Assembly (NCBI GenBank): GCA_030648295.1
Contig: JAUSID010000263.1
Location: 1-64,000, forward strand
Length of the DNA: 64,000 bases
Origin: Opitutaceae bacterium
Lineage (GTDB): Bacteria; Verrucomicrobiota; Verrucomicrobiia; Opitutales; Opitutaceae
Reading direction: 5' to 3'
Below, one piece after another: positions 8,897-17,290 of this stretch (within the stretch, counting starts at the first letter, position 1; each line of letters begins with the position of its first letter). The position numbers were made by a program, and so were the translations under genes. The notes beneath the pieces are model-generated. The model saw only the letters and a list, made by a program, of their open reading frames with translations. It was not told where the DNA came from and searched no databases.

Positions 8897-10285
8897 ATGG
8901 GATTTTTCGACCGGTTCACCGCGAAAAAGCCGGCGCCACGTGCCGTCAGCGAGCCGACGCCGGCGCGGACCGAGCCGGCGAACGATGCTGCCGCGGCGCC
9001 GGCCGTGCCGGCCGCTGCTCCGGCGGTTGGCAGCGTAAAGTCGCGGCTCGCGGCGGCCAGCGAGCGACTTGACGCGGCGGACTTACCGGGCGCGGTTGCC
9101 ATTTACGAAGAGGTTCTGGCCATGGCAGGTGATCGCGCCGACGTACTAGTGGCGATCTCGGGCGACCTGGGCTCACACGGGCACGTCGCACAAATCGTCG
9201 AGCTCGTCGCGCCACGCTACGATGCCGACCGGCATGGTCCGGCGACCGGGCTCAACCTGTTGCAGGCCTATCTCGCCATGCGCGAACCGGACGCGGCGCA
9301 ACACGTGCTCGACATCCTCTTCGCGCTGAGGCGGCCGGAGCTGGAGGATCGGCTGCACGGATTCTCGAATGCGATTGCGGAAATGATCGCGACGCCGGAC
9401 AAGGGCCCGGCCGTGCCGGTCCCGGGCGGCGGACCGGGCGAGCCGCCGAAGGTCGGTCTCATCACCGTCAGCAAACCGATTTGGTTCTACGGGCTCGAGC
9501 CGCTGGCCGCGCAGATTCTGCCGCCGAAGGAGTCGCGGCTGCGCCGGATCGCGTTCGCCCAGCTCGCGGTGCCGGGCCACACCGACAACGCCGATGCGAA
9601 AAAGCAGCCGGAGGACGAACTCGGCCGGCTGTCGCGCGCGATTCCGCTGTGGCTGGCCGAGACGTTTTATTTTTCGCCGATTTATTCCGCGGTTGCGGCC
9701 ATCGGGGTGATGACGCCGCCGGAGGGCTCGAGCCATTTTGTGCCGTTTCTCACCGAGTGGACGACCGACAACCTGCGCCAGCTCGTGGAGACGTCGGCCG
9801 ACGGACTGGACTACATTTTCACCGGCGCGCTGAAAGTGACGGCGGGCGATTACGAGTTGGTGCTGCGGGCGTGGGACGTGAAATCGTATCGCGAGCGGAA
9901 GGCGTTCACCGCGCGGTGGACGCCGGCCACCGCCGACGCCGCACTCGTGCAACTCCACGCGCAGGTCCGCGGCTACATGGAGTGGTCGCCCTCGAGCGCG
10001 GCGTTTGCGTACACGATTCCGGCGCAGCCGCGCGCGTGGCTCGAAACGCTGGGGGCATCGCTCGGGCTTTTTCTGGCCGAGAAATCGATTGCGCCGCGCG
10101 AACTGCTGCGACCCGTGGCAGACGATCTCGCGGCCGCCGCGAGGCTCGCGGCCACCGGCGAGGCCGCGTCGTTCGCGTTCCTGACCATGAGGGCTCGCGC
10201 GCAACGGCTGGGACTCGGCGATGCGCCACCAGACGCGACCCTGGCCCGCTCACCGCTGGTGAACCAGGCCGCCAAGCTGCCGTAA
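8897..10285 (+). CDS. Cytosolic protein of unknown function, TPR-like N-terminal part
   Basis: Encodes 462 residues starting MGFFDRFTAKKP. A Pro/Ala-rich linker (about 12-45) is followed by helical repeats of TPR character (SERLDAADLPGAVAIYEEVLAMAGDRADVLVAISGDL) and then a globular domain starting near VGLITVSKPIWFYGL. No signal peptide or membrane segment was seen and no family is recognised. It lies 112 bases after the transglycosylase and 4 bases before the DAHP synthase gene, so it is probably co-transcribed with the latter. The start was set at the ATG giving a plain N-terminus; the same frame is open upstream to 8765. Confidence 0.8.
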   Translation: MGFFDRFTAKKPAPRAVSEPTPARTEPANDAAAAPAVPAAAPAVGSVKSRLAAASERLDAADLPGAVAIYEEVLAMAGDRADVLVAISGDLGSHGHVAQIVELVAPRYDADRHGPATGLNLLQAYLAMREPDAAQHVLDILFALRRPELEDRLHGFSNAIAEMIATPDKGPAVPVPGGGPGEPPKVGLITVSKPIWFYGLEPLAAQILPPKESRLRRIAFAQLAVPGHTDNADAKKQPEDELGRLSRAIPLWLAETFYFSPIYSAVAAIGVMTPPEGSSHFVPFLTEWTTDNLRQLVETSADGLDYIFTGALKVTAGDYELVLRAWDVKSYRERKAFTARWTPATADAALVQLHAQVRGYMEWSPSSAAFAYTIPAQPRAWLETLGASLGLFLAEKSIAPRELLRPVADDLAAAARLAATGEAASFAFLTMRARAQRLGLGDAPPDATLARSPLVNQAAKLP

Positions 10286-10289
10286 CCGC

Positions 10290-11345
10290 ATGCACCCGCC
10301 GACCTCCGACCTGCGCATCCGCGCGCAAAAGCCGCTGATCGCGCCGGCCGTCCTCGAGGACGAGCTGCCGCTGTCCGATGCGGGCGCCGAACTCGTGACG
10401 CGCACGCGCCGCGACGCCGCGACGATCCTGACCGGCGGCGATGCCCGCCTGCTGGTCGTGGTCGGCCCGTGCTCGATCCACGATCCCGCCGCGGCCTTCG
10501 AGTATGCCGAGCGGCTGCGGGACGCGGCGGCGCTCTACCGGGACGAACTGCTGCTGGTGATGCGCGTGTATTTCGAGAAACCGCGCACCGTCTTCGGCTG
10601 GAAGGGACTGATCAACGATCCGTTCCTCGACGACAGCTTCCAAATCAACGCCGGGCTGCGGATGGCGCGGAAGCTGATGGTGCAAATCGTGGCCGCCGGC
10701 GTGCCGGTCGCGACTGAGTTTCTGGATACAACGCTCGGCCAGTATTATGCCGACCTCGTGACCTGGGGCGCGATCGGGGCCCGCACGGTGGAGAGTCAGA
10801 TCCACCGCGAGCTCGCATCGGGGCTGTCGATGCCCGTCGGGTTCAAGAATCGCCCCGATGGTGACGTGCAGGTCGCCGTCGACGCGATTCGCGCGGCGCG
10901 GCATCCGCACTGGTTTCCATCGCTGACGCGCGAAGGCGCGCCTGCGATCATGGGCACAGCCGGCAACGAACATGCGCACCTCGTGCTGCGCGGCGGGTCG
11001 CGCGGCACGAATTTTTCCGGCGAGAGCATTCGCACGGTTACGGATCTGCTGCGCAAGACGGCGCTGCCGCCCTACCTCATGGTGGACTTCAGCCATGGCA
11101 ACAGCGGCAAGGACCCGACGCGGCAGCCGGTCGTGGCCGCCGATATCGCCGGACAAATCTCCGGCGGCGAACGTGCCATCGCCGCGGTCATGATTGAAAG
11201 CAACCTGCTCGGCGGCTCGCAGGAATACCGCGCGAAACCGCTCGTGTATGGCCGCAGCATCACCGACGCCTGCCTCGTCTGGGAACAGACGCTGCCCGTA
11301 CTCGCGCTGCTCGCCGGCGCGATGCGCGCGCGGCGGAAAAAGTGA
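10290..11345 (+). CDS. 3-deoxy-7-phosphoheptulonate (DAHP) synthase, class I
   Basis: Condenses phosphoenolpyruvate with erythrose 4-phosphate, the first step of the shikimate pathway. The 351-residue protein has the class I (AroF/G/H) motifs: VVVGPCSIHD, RVYFEKPRT, GARTVESQIHRELASGLSMP, VGFKNRPDG and DFSHGNSGKDP. Which AroF/G/H feedback type it represents cannot be told from sequence alone, so no symbol is given. The start lies 4 bases after the previous gene. A strong hairpin begins 10 bases past the stop and could end the transcript. Confidence 0.95.
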   Translation: MHPPTSDLRIRAQKPLIAPAVLEDELPLSDAGAELVTRTRRDAATILTGGDARLLVVVGPCSIHDPAAAFEYAERLRDAAALYRDELLLVMRVYFEKPRTVFGWKGLINDPFLDDSFQINAGLRMARKLMVQIVAAGVPVATEFLDTTLGQYYADLVTWGAIGARTVESQIHRELASGLSMPVGFKNRPDGDVQVAVDAIRAARHPHWFPSLTREGAPAIMGTAGNEHAHLVLRGGSRGTNFSGESIRTVTDLLRKTALPPYLMVDFSHGNSGKDPTRQPVVAADIAGQISGGERAIAAVMIESNLLGGSQEYRAKPLVYGRSITDACLVWEQTLPVLALLAGAMRARRKK

Positions 11346-11354
11346 TGATCGCCT

Positions 11355-11413
11355 GGGAGCGCGACCGCCCTCGGGCGCAATGATTAAAAGCGACCGGGGG
11401 CGGTCGCGCTCCC
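11355..11413. repeat. Palindromic repeat (GGGAGCGCGACCGCCC), possible terminator of the DAHP synthase gene
   Basis: GGGAGCGCGACCGCCC (11355-11370) is exactly inverted at 11398-11413 across a loop rich in A and T. It begins 10 bases after the stop codon. It shares the GGGAGCGCG edge with the 56646-56744 element, so it is more likely a dispersed repeat recruited as a terminator than an ordinary intrinsic terminator; no T-run follows. Confidence 0.7.
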
Positions 11414-11643
11414 ATTCAATCCAATCGTCCGCAAGCGGGCTCCTACATCCAGCCTTATTCCGCAGCGGTACGAGCGAAGACTCGTAGGGCGTCCGCTTGC
11501 GGACGCCGCATCCGAGATTCCGATTTGCACCACGGCGGCTGCCGTTCGACAGGCTCACGGTCCTCGACAAGCAGACGCACTGCAATAGAGGTCTCGGCGC
11601 GCCAGACGGCCGGACATCCCACGTTGTTGCGCCGCTGCGCCGC
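11414..11643. repeat. Repeat-rich intergenic segment between DAHP synthase gene and rlmN
   Basis: No gene was seen. A hairpin GGCGTCCGC-TT-GCGGACGCC lies at 11488-11507, with a related AGCGGGCTCC piece nearby. At 11536-11570 is a copy of the GTTCGACAGGCTCAC repeat, the reverse complement of the piece nested at about 7690-7710. Both flanking genes end here. Confidence 0.6.
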
Positions 11644-12729
11644 TCAGCCGGCCGCCACGGCGAGCTGCCCACAACCCGCGGCAATATCGATCCCGCGCCG
11701 CTGCCGGACCGTGCTCGGCAGCTTGAATTCGTCCGCGAGGATTTTCTGAAAATGTTTCGCCGCCTCGGTCCGCGTGGGCGCGCCATCGTATCCGGTCGTA
11801 GGATTCAGCGGGATCAGGTTCACCTGGGCGGGAAGCCCATGCAGCAGCCGGCCGACGGCGCGCGCATGGGCGGGCGTGTCATTCGTCCCCTCGATCAAAG
11901 TCCACTCGTAGAAGATCCTCCGGCCCGTGGCCTCGCTGTACGTCCGGCACGCCGCCATCAGCTCATCCAGCGGCCATTTTTTCGCGACGGGCACGAGCGC
12001 GGCCCGTTCCTCCTGGGTCGCCGCGTGAAGCGACACGGCGAGGTGCAGCGGTGGCTTCTCCCGCGCCAGCCGCAGGATCCCCGGCACGACTCCCACCGTG
12101 CTCAACGTGATCCGCTCGCCGGCGAGGGCGAGTCCGTTGGGGTCGCGGAGAATTTCGATCGCCCGCATCACGGCGTCGTAATTGTGCAGCGGTTCACCCA
12201 TCCCCATCAGCACGACGTTCCGGAGCCGCTCGGCCACTCCTGCGCCACCATTCGCGGCGGCGGCGCGGCGTCCGCTCGTGCGCAGGACCCGCGCGATGTG
12301 CACCGCCTGGGCGACGATTTCTCCGGGCGTGAGATGCCGCGTGTAGCCCATCTGCCCGGTGGCGCAAAAGACGCAGCCCATCGCACAGCCGACCTGCGAG
12401 CTGATGCAGGCCGTGACCCGCCCGGTGAATCGCATCAGCACGGTTTCGATCCGTTCGCCATCGCGCAGCCCGAGCAGATATTTCCGCGTGAATCCATCCG
12501 CCGAATCGGTTTCGAGCGCGATCGGAAGCACGCCGAGTCGCGTGTGGGCCGCGAGTCGTGAGCGCACCTTTGCCGGCAGCTCTGTCATGGCCTCGAGCGA
12601 ATCAACCATCTCGATATAGAGGTAATTCCAAAGCCGCGCCGCGTGCACCGGCGAAAAGCCCCAAGCCTCGAACCGCGCCCGCAATTCGTCGCGGGTGAGA
12701 TCGTGAAGGTTCGTGGCGGTGGCGGTCAT
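11644..12729 (-). CDS. rlmN: 23S rRNA (adenine-2503-C2)-methyltransferase
   Basis: Radical-SAM enzyme that methylates A2503 of 23S rRNA and A37 of some tRNAs. The 361-residue product starts MTATATNLHDLTRDEL. The cluster cysteines are C115, C119 and C122 in QVGCAMGCVFCATGQ. C108 and the C-terminal Cys in DIAAGCGQL match the two extra cysteines RlmN uses in its mechanism. Other signatures are GMGEPLHNYDAVMRAI and the SLHA motif. The chosen start gives the family's N-terminus; longer readings add Arg/Val-rich sequence without similarity. Confidence 0.95.
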   Translation of the reverse strand: MTATATNLHDLTRDELRARFEAWGFSPVHAARLWNYLYIEMVDSLEAMTELPAKVRSRLAAHTRLGVLPIALETDSADGFTRKYLLGLRDGERIETVLMRFTGRVTACISSQVGCAMGCVFCATGQMGYTRHLTPGEIVAQAVHIARVLRTSGRRAAAANGGAGVAERLRNVVLMGMGEPLHNYDAVMRAIEILRDPNGLALAGERITLSTVGVVPGILRLAREKPPLHLAVSLHAATQEERAALVPVAKKWPLDELMAACRTYSEATGRRIFYEWTLIEGTNDTPAHARAVGRLLHGLPAQVNLIPLNPTTGYDGAPTRTEAAKHFQKILADEFKLPSTVRQRRGIDIAAGCGQLAVAAG

Positions 12730-13122
12730 GCGAAGGGCCGCCACGCTACGCGCGACCGTTCGCACCGCAACCACCGGAATGCGTCCCACGCGCCCGCACA
12801 TGGCGGGCCGTTCACGTTGCGGAGATTAAATATCAGCACACTCCACTCTGCGCCGACAACACAGCCTTTTCGTGGGTAACACCCGCCGGTGGAGCCCTTG
12901 AGCATTTCCCGGCTAGCGCGTCAGCGACGCGTTGAGATAATGGATCGTGCATGCTTGAGACGATTTCATCGTTCTCTTTCTCTTAATCGTTCTCTTTCTC
13001 TTTCTCTTTCTCCCGGTTGGCCGAACGCGATCGGCGAGAAAGATAAAGATGAAGAGGAAAGAGAAAGAACCGGTGACGCTCCTTTGGTTGCGGCCACCGT
13101 GCCGTGTGGTGAAATTTCCCGG
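12730..13122. other. Intergenic region holding a paired-arm repeat flanked by a 13-bp direct repeat
   Basis: No gene was seen between rlmN and the small gene ending at 13123. ATTTCCCGGCTAG occurs at 12904-12916 and again at 13114-13126. Between the two copies lies the CTCTTT/AAAGAG array. A small hairpin CGCGTC-AGC-GACGCG starts right after the first copy. Confidence 0.65.
12968..13070. repeat. Paired-arm short tandem repeat array (CTCTTT unit)
   Basis: The left arm (12968-13013) is repeated TTCTCTTTCTC. The right arm (13035-13070) is GAGAAAGATAAAGATGAAGAG and similar, the approximate reverse complement. The loop is about 20 bases (GGTTGGCCGAACGCGATC region). Another array with the same unit is at 43097-43266. 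Confidence 0.85.
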
Positions 13123-13410
13123 CTAGGGCTTCGAGTCCGGCGCGAACAGCCGGCACGGCTCGGGCTCGTCGTCCGGCTTGCCTTCGTAAATGTGCACCGA
13201 CCACGCGGAGTCGCTCCACAGCGGCAGGTTCTGCTGCCGCCACGCGCGCGTTTCCAAAATATCCCGCGCAACCTCGGGCTTCTGCGATTCGAGCATCAGC
13301 CGATTGAGTGCGGCATACGCCACGTCCCCGAGCGAGACTCCGCTGGACTTGGCGAAACGTTCCACCGCGTCGTACTCCGCCCCTTCGAGATGAATTTTTA
13401 TCGTACTCAT
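13123..13410 (-). CDS. Small ribbon-helix-helix-like protein
   Basis: Encodes 95 residues. The N-terminus (MSTIKIHLEGAEYDAVERFAKSSGVSLGDVAYAALNRLML) has the strand-helix-helix spacing of Arc/CopG-type DNA-binding proteins and antitoxins. The C-terminal half (ARDILETRAWRQQNLPLWSDSAWSVHIYEG) is unassigned. No toxin partner is seen next to it, so an antitoxin role is unproven. The final stop overlaps one copy of the ATTTCCCGGCTAG direct repeat. A promoter would lie in 13411-13606, which holds no other gene. Confidence 0.65.
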   Translation of the reverse strand: MSTIKIHLEGAEYDAVERFAKSSGVSLGDVAYAALNRLMLESQKPEVARDILETRAWRQQNLPLWSDSAWSVHIYEGKPDDEPEPCRLFAPDSKP

Positions 13411-13606
13411 GCTGCGTCCTTGGTTGGCCGCAGTTTATTGTCCGCATCGACGAAACCAAGCGCCGCGGCGCGACGATTGGAATTCAGCGCGGCCGCTAAT
13501 CGATTCCACAAGATGCGCGCAGCGAAAACGACGCGCGCGCGCGTCGCCGGACAAAACACGAAGAGTCGTGAGCAAAATCTGCGGCAAAATTGATGGAACC
13601 TCGCCC

Positions 13607-15028
13607 TCAGAAGAACGTGTAGTACTTCCCGTCCGCCAGGCGGCGGATCAACAGCGCCAGCTCGAGCGCGTGGTAATCCCCCCACATGCTGGCTTCGCCG
13701 CACGGAATCTTGCGCCCCGGTGGGATGTGATCCCAGCCATTCGGCCGGTGGTAGACGCTGTGCAGCAGCAGGCCCTGGTGTTTCGCGCTCGTCGAAAGAT
13801 ACGGCTCGTCGAACAACGTGTCCGCAATGGTCAGCCCAGCCTGGAAATATTTTTTCCCCGCCGCTTTCTCTCCTTGCGCCGACAAATAGGTGCCGAGCCG
13901 AATCAATCCCTGCGCGGTGATCGCCGCAGCCGAGCTGTCGACCGGCTCGTGGTCGTTGAACGGATCGGCGTTCCTCTTCGTGGTGTCGCCGAGCCGGTGG
14001 GCATTCACTGCCATGCTGTCCCAATACGGCACGCCATCCTTCGCCGAATAGCCGTCGATGTAGTAGTCGCTCGCGGCGCGCGCCGCCTCGACGAAAAGAT
14101 CCGTGACGGCGCGGCGGCCGCCCGCGCCATCGAGGTCCGCGCCCTTCACCGTATCCAAAAACTCGAGCTGCTCCGCGTAGCCGCAGATGACCCAGGCCGC
14201 GCCGCGCGTCCACGTCGTGAACGGAGAGTATCCCTGCTGCGAACTCGGACACCGGAACTGCCCGTCGTTGCGGTTGAAGACGGATTCGTGCGCCACGCGT
14301 CCGCGCACGTCGTAGATGTCGCGGCCCACCCCGAAGAACAGGTTGAACCGCGCCGTCGTCGCCGCGTGCTCGATGGCCCGGTGCAGCAGGTTGATCGGTT
14401 TGTCGCCTTCGCCCATGAGCACATGTCCGAGCTGGTGCGCGACCACGAGCGAGCGGAGCGATCGAATCGTGTCGGAGAACAGCGACTGCGGACCGTTGAA
14501 CGAGTAGATGTAGCCGCCGGGCACGACGCCCGTGCCCGCCGCCGTGCCGGTGACGGGCGACCATGGCTGCTTGCAGGCCGTCGTGGCGTAGCGGGCCGCC
14601 TGTACCGCGCCCGACGCTTTCAGCGCCATCTCGGTGTAATCGAGCTCGTGCTGGTGATGCGGGATTTTGCCCTCGAGGATCAGCCGCCGGAGATTGCCGT
14701 AGGTCGAAATGTTGTTGAACCCGTGATCGTGCACCCCGACGTGCGAAACGTGCGACGCCATGAACCTGACCGTCTTCTCGCGACCCAGTCGGAGCATGTC
14801 GGCGTCGCCCGTGCCGTCGAAGTGAAGGAACGCCATTCCAAACTGGAAGCCCTGCGTCCACTCCGTCCAGCCGCGCGAGGTGTAGCGGCCCTTCACCGTG
14901 AACACGGGTGTTCCCTTGGTTGGATCCCACACCGCGTCAACGGCGCGAATCTTCTGTCCCGCGAGCTCGAACACGCGGGCGGTTTTCTTTTGCAGCCGTT
15001 GTGGCGTCAGGGTGGCGTTGATCTTCAT
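13607..15028 (-). CDS. Glycoside hydrolase, GH88/unsaturated glucuronyl hydrolase-like
   Basis: Encodes 473 residues with the alpha/alpha-barrel pattern of GH88. TPFT/WTRGAAWVICGYAEQLEFL resembles the family's WxRGQAW region, and HHQHELDYTEMALKASG and DGVPYWDSMAVNAH fit substrate-site segments with conserved acidic residues. Such enzymes release unsaturated uronic acid from lyase products of polysaccharides. No signal peptide is obvious, so it may act in the cytosol on imported oligosaccharides. The catalytic Asp pair cannot be assigned without an alignment. It is divergent from marC across a paired-arm repeat. Confidence 0.75.
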   Translation of the reverse strand: MKINATLTPQRLQKKTARVFELAGQKIRAVDAVWDPTKGTPVFTVKGRYTSRGWTEWTQGFQFGMAFLHFDGTGDADMLRLGREKTVRFMASHVSHVGVHDHGFNNISTYGNLRRLILEGKIPHHQHELDYTEMALKASGAVQAARYATTACKQPWSPVTGTAAGTGVVPGGYIYSFNGPQSLFSDTIRSLRSLVVAHQLGHVLMGEGDKPINLLHRAIEHAATTARFNLFFGVGRDIYDVRGRVAHESVFNRNDGQFRCPSSQQGYSPFTTWTRGAAWVICGYAEQLEFLDTVKGADLDGAGGRRAVTDLFVEAARAASDYYIDGYSAKDGVPYWDSMAVNAHRLGDTTKRNADPFNDHEPVDSSAAAITAQGLIRLGTYLSAQGEKAAGKKYFQAGLTIADTLFDEPYLSTSAKHQGLLLHSVYHRPNGWDHIPPGRKIPCGEASMWGDYHALELALLIRRLADGKYYTFF

Positions 15029-15048
15029 GGCAAGGGAGGACTAGGAAA

Positions 15049-15192
15049 AAAGACAAAGGGACTAAAAGACCAAGGGACTAAAGGCTAAAAACCGCATCGC
15101 CTTTGCGGCATTCCGTATCGTCTCCTTCGATCTCTTATCATATTCCGGTGCCGGTCCCTTAGTCCCTTAGTCCCTTAGTCCCTTCGTCCCTT
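15049..15192. repeat. Paired-arm short tandem repeat array (AGGGACTAA unit) between divergent genes
   Basis: The left arm (about 15049-15090) repeats AAGGGACTAAA; the right arm (15153-15192) is CCCTTAGTCCCTTAGTCC and continues, its reverse complement. About 65 bases separate them. Both neighbouring genes start here (minus start 15028, plus start 15195), so this copy is not at a 3' end. The right arm runs up to the MarC start codon. Confidence 0.85.
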
Positions 15193-15194
15193 TC

Positions 15195-15773
15195 ATGTCC
15201 GAATTCGCCGAACACTTCCTGCAGGCCTTCATCCCGCTGTTCGTCGCGATCGATCCCATCGGGCTGGCGGCGATCTTTCTCGGGCTCGGCCAGGGCGTGG
15301 CGCGAGCCCAGCGGCAGCGGATTGCGCGGCAGGCCACCGTCACCGGCGGCGCTGTGGCGCTGCTGTTCCTGTTTCTCGGCACCACGATTTTCCGCGCGCT
15401 GGGCATCACCACCGGAGACTTCCAGGTTGCCGGCGGGTTGATCCTCTTCCTGCTGGCCGCGCGCGATCTCATCCAATCCGCAGCGGTTCCGGAAAAACTG
15501 CCGCACGATTTCGGGGTCGTGCCGCTCGGCATGCCGCTCATCGCCGGTCCGGCGCTCATCGCGACGCTGCTGCTGCTGGCCCAAACCGTTGGCGTCATCG
15601 TCGCGCTAACCGCGCTTGTCGCCAACCTGATCCTCGTCGTCCTCGCCTTCGCCTACAGCGAAAAGATCGGCCAGCGCATCGGCGGCACCGGCATGCGCGC
15701 GATCTCGAAAATCATCTCAATGCTGCTCGCCGCGATCGCCGTCAGCATGATCCGCCGCGGCCTGAATCTCTGA
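15195..15773 (+). CDS. MarC family integral membrane protein
   Basis: Encodes 192 residues with about six membrane segments. Typical UPF0056/MarC motifs are present: PLFVAIDPIGLAA near the N-terminus, PLGMPLIAGPALIATLLLL in the middle and AISKIISMLLAAIAVSMIRRG at the end. The function of MarC proteins is not settled; they were once linked to antibiotic resistance in error. The ATG immediately follows the CCCTT repeat arm, which therefore replaces the usual Shine-Dalgarno region. Confidence 0.9.
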   Translation: MSEFAEHFLQAFIPLFVAIDPIGLAAIFLGLGQGVARAQRQRIARQATVTGGAVALLFLFLGTTIFRALGITTGDFQVAGGLILFLLAARDLIQSAAVPEKLPHDFGVVPLGMPLIAGPALIATLLLLAQTVGVIVALTALVANLILVVLAFAYSEKIGQRIGGTGMRAISKIISMLLAAIAVSMIRRGLNL

Positions 15774-15778
15774 AGGCA

Positions 15779-15890
15779 TAGGACGAATAAGACCCATACG
15801 ACGGATAGGCCCGATGGGTCGGATGGGCGCACTGACATCTGACATCTGACCTCTGACCTCTGACATCTGACATCTGGCTTCTGTCTTCAG
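15779..15890. repeat. Short tandem repeats (GATGGGTCG and TCTGACA units) between convergent genes
   Basis: First part: GACCCAT ... ATGGGTC inverted pair in a GGATGGGC-rich stretch (15788-15830). Second part (15833-15890): eight drifting copies of a 7-base unit, TCTGACA or TCTGACC. The last bases form the stop of the M20 peptidase gene. The TCTGAC unit recurs at 60257-60317. Confidence 0.8.
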
Positions 15891-17128
15891 CCGGAAAAAT
15901 TCGTCAGCAGCGAAGCATAGATTTTCGCGCTCGCGAGCAACTCCTTCACCTTCGCGCGCTCGTCGACGCCGTGATAATCCTCTCCGCCCGGTCCGTACCC
16001 GAGCGTCGGAATCTTCAGGTGGTGGGAGAAAAAGTGCATGTCGTTGAACCCGGTCGACACGTTGAAGGTCGTCTTCTGACGCCGCACGCGCGTGACACAA
16101 TCCGCCATCGCGGCGAAGAACGGATGCGTCGGTTCCGCGAAGCAGGAAAAATTTTCCGAAATCTTCCGCACCGTGATCCGGCACTGCGGGATCTTCCGCG
16201 CCGCCGCGGCCAGAAACGCGCGCAACTCGCGTTCGGCCTCGGCGTGGTTTTCGACCGCGAGCACGCGCCGGTCGATGGTGAAGCTCGCGTGCGCCGGCAC
16301 GGTGTTGATCTTGGCGCCCTCGCCGCAGTGAAACACGCCACCGAGGTTGACGCTCGGCCGCATCGTCTTGCCCTCGGGGGTGCGCCAGGTGCGCCGGCCG
16401 ATGTCGCGCTTGTAATCATTGAAGGAGAGCACCAGCGCGGCCATTTTCTCCAGCGCGTTTATGCCCCGTTCCGGCAGTGAGCCGTGGGCGGCGCGGCCGT
16501 GGACGTCGACCTCGAGCCAGATCGTGCCGTTGTGGCCGCAGCACACCATGCTGCCTTCGCCGCCCTCCATGACGACGGCGTAGTCGGGTTCGATGGGCGC
16601 GTGCTTCACCAGCCAGCCGGCGCCGAGCACGGAGTCGGTCTCCTCATCGGCCGTGAACGACACTTCGACATTGAGTCGCGGCGGGGTTCGCGTCGCCCGC
16701 AATGCGCGCAACGCCATCAGCAGGCTCGCGATCGAGCCCTTCATGTCGGCCGTGCCACGACCAAAGATCCAGCCGCGCTGGATTTCGCCGCTGAAGGGGC
16801 TGCCGTGTTTCCAGCGGCCCGACACCGGCACGACGTCGTAGTGGGCGTTGAAATGAATCGTCTTTTTCGCTCCGGGCGCGGCGAGCCGGGCCAGGACATT
16901 GAAACGTGGATACGCCTGCTGCGATGCCGGGAGCGCGCGCTTCATCAGCGCGGCCGAAATCGGATAGCGGCGTGAGCGCAGCCCGACGGCTTCGAGCTCG
17001 TGGGTCAGCCACCGCGTCTGGGCGTCGTAGTTCTCACCCGGGGGATTCACCGTCGCAACGCCGACCAGCTGCTGGAGCCGGCTCAACAGTTCCCCGGGGT
17101 TCTGGTCGATGAATTCAGTGGGAGTCAC
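15887..17128 (-). CDS. M20 family zinc metallopeptidase/deacylase (ArgE/DapE/ACY1 type)
   Basis: Encodes 413 residues from a GTG start. Metal-site motifs are in the family order: HFNAHYDVVPV (H96, D98), GRGTADMKG (D128), FTADEETDS (E162 catalytic, E163) and a C-terminal GPGGEDYHGVDE with the last His. A dimerisation (lid) domain lies between. Members hydrolyse N-acyl amino acids or dipeptides; the substrate here is undetermined. No signal peptide. It is convergent with marC and divergent from the hydrogenase operon. Confidence 0.9.
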   Translation of the reverse strand: MTPTEFIDQNPGELLSRLQQLVGVATVNPPGENYDAQTRWLTHELEAVGLRSRRYPISAALMKRALPASQQAYPRFNVLARLAAPGAKKTIHFNAHYDVVPVSGRWKHGSPFSGEIQRGWIFGRGTADMKGSIASLLMALRALRATRTPPRLNVEVSFTADEETDSVLGAGWLVKHAPIEPDYAVVMEGGEGSMVCCGHNGTIWLEVDVHGRAAHGSLPERGINALEKMAALVLSFNDYKRDIGRRTWRTPEGKTMRPSVNLGGVFHCGEGAKINTVPAHASFTIDRRVLAVENHAEAERELRAFLAAAARKIPQCRITVRKISENFSCFAEPTHPFFAAMADCVTRVRRQKTTFNVSTGFNDMHFFSHHLKIPTLGYGPGGEDYHGVDERAKVKELLASAKIYASLLTNFSG

Positions 17129-17182
17129 GGCCCGGCAACGTGTCGCGACCGCGCCCGAAAGACACGGAAATTCTGGCGAGCA

Positions 17183-17201
17183 AAGGGACCAAAAGTCCCT
17201 T
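17183..17201. repeat. Small hairpin AAGGGAC/GTCCCTT
   Basis: A perfect 7-bp stem with loop CAAAA lies in the divergent space between the M20 peptidase and the hydrogenase operon. It resembles one unit of each arm of the array at 15049-15192 (AAGGGAC and GTCCCTT). Confidence 0.6.
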
Positions 17202-17290
17202 GGTTCTTATCAGCAGAGTCAATCGGTGCGTGCCTTTCGCCAATCGAGGCGAAGTGCATTGCTGGTCACAGGCGTAATGTCGACCCTGCC

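Noticed and set aside
9906-11786. 626-codon open frame antisense to the DAHP synthase gene
   Set aside because: It covers a highly conserved enzyme on the other strand and passes through palindromic repeats, so it is composition-driven.
13123-13410. Toxin-antitoxin pair
   Set aside because: The RHH-like protein could be an antitoxin, but no toxin-like gene adjoins it; neighbours are rlmN and a glycoside hydrolase.
12889-13593. Plus-strand open frame across the CTCTTT array
   Set aside because: Its translation begins with serine/leucine repeats from the array and then opposes the RHH-like gene.
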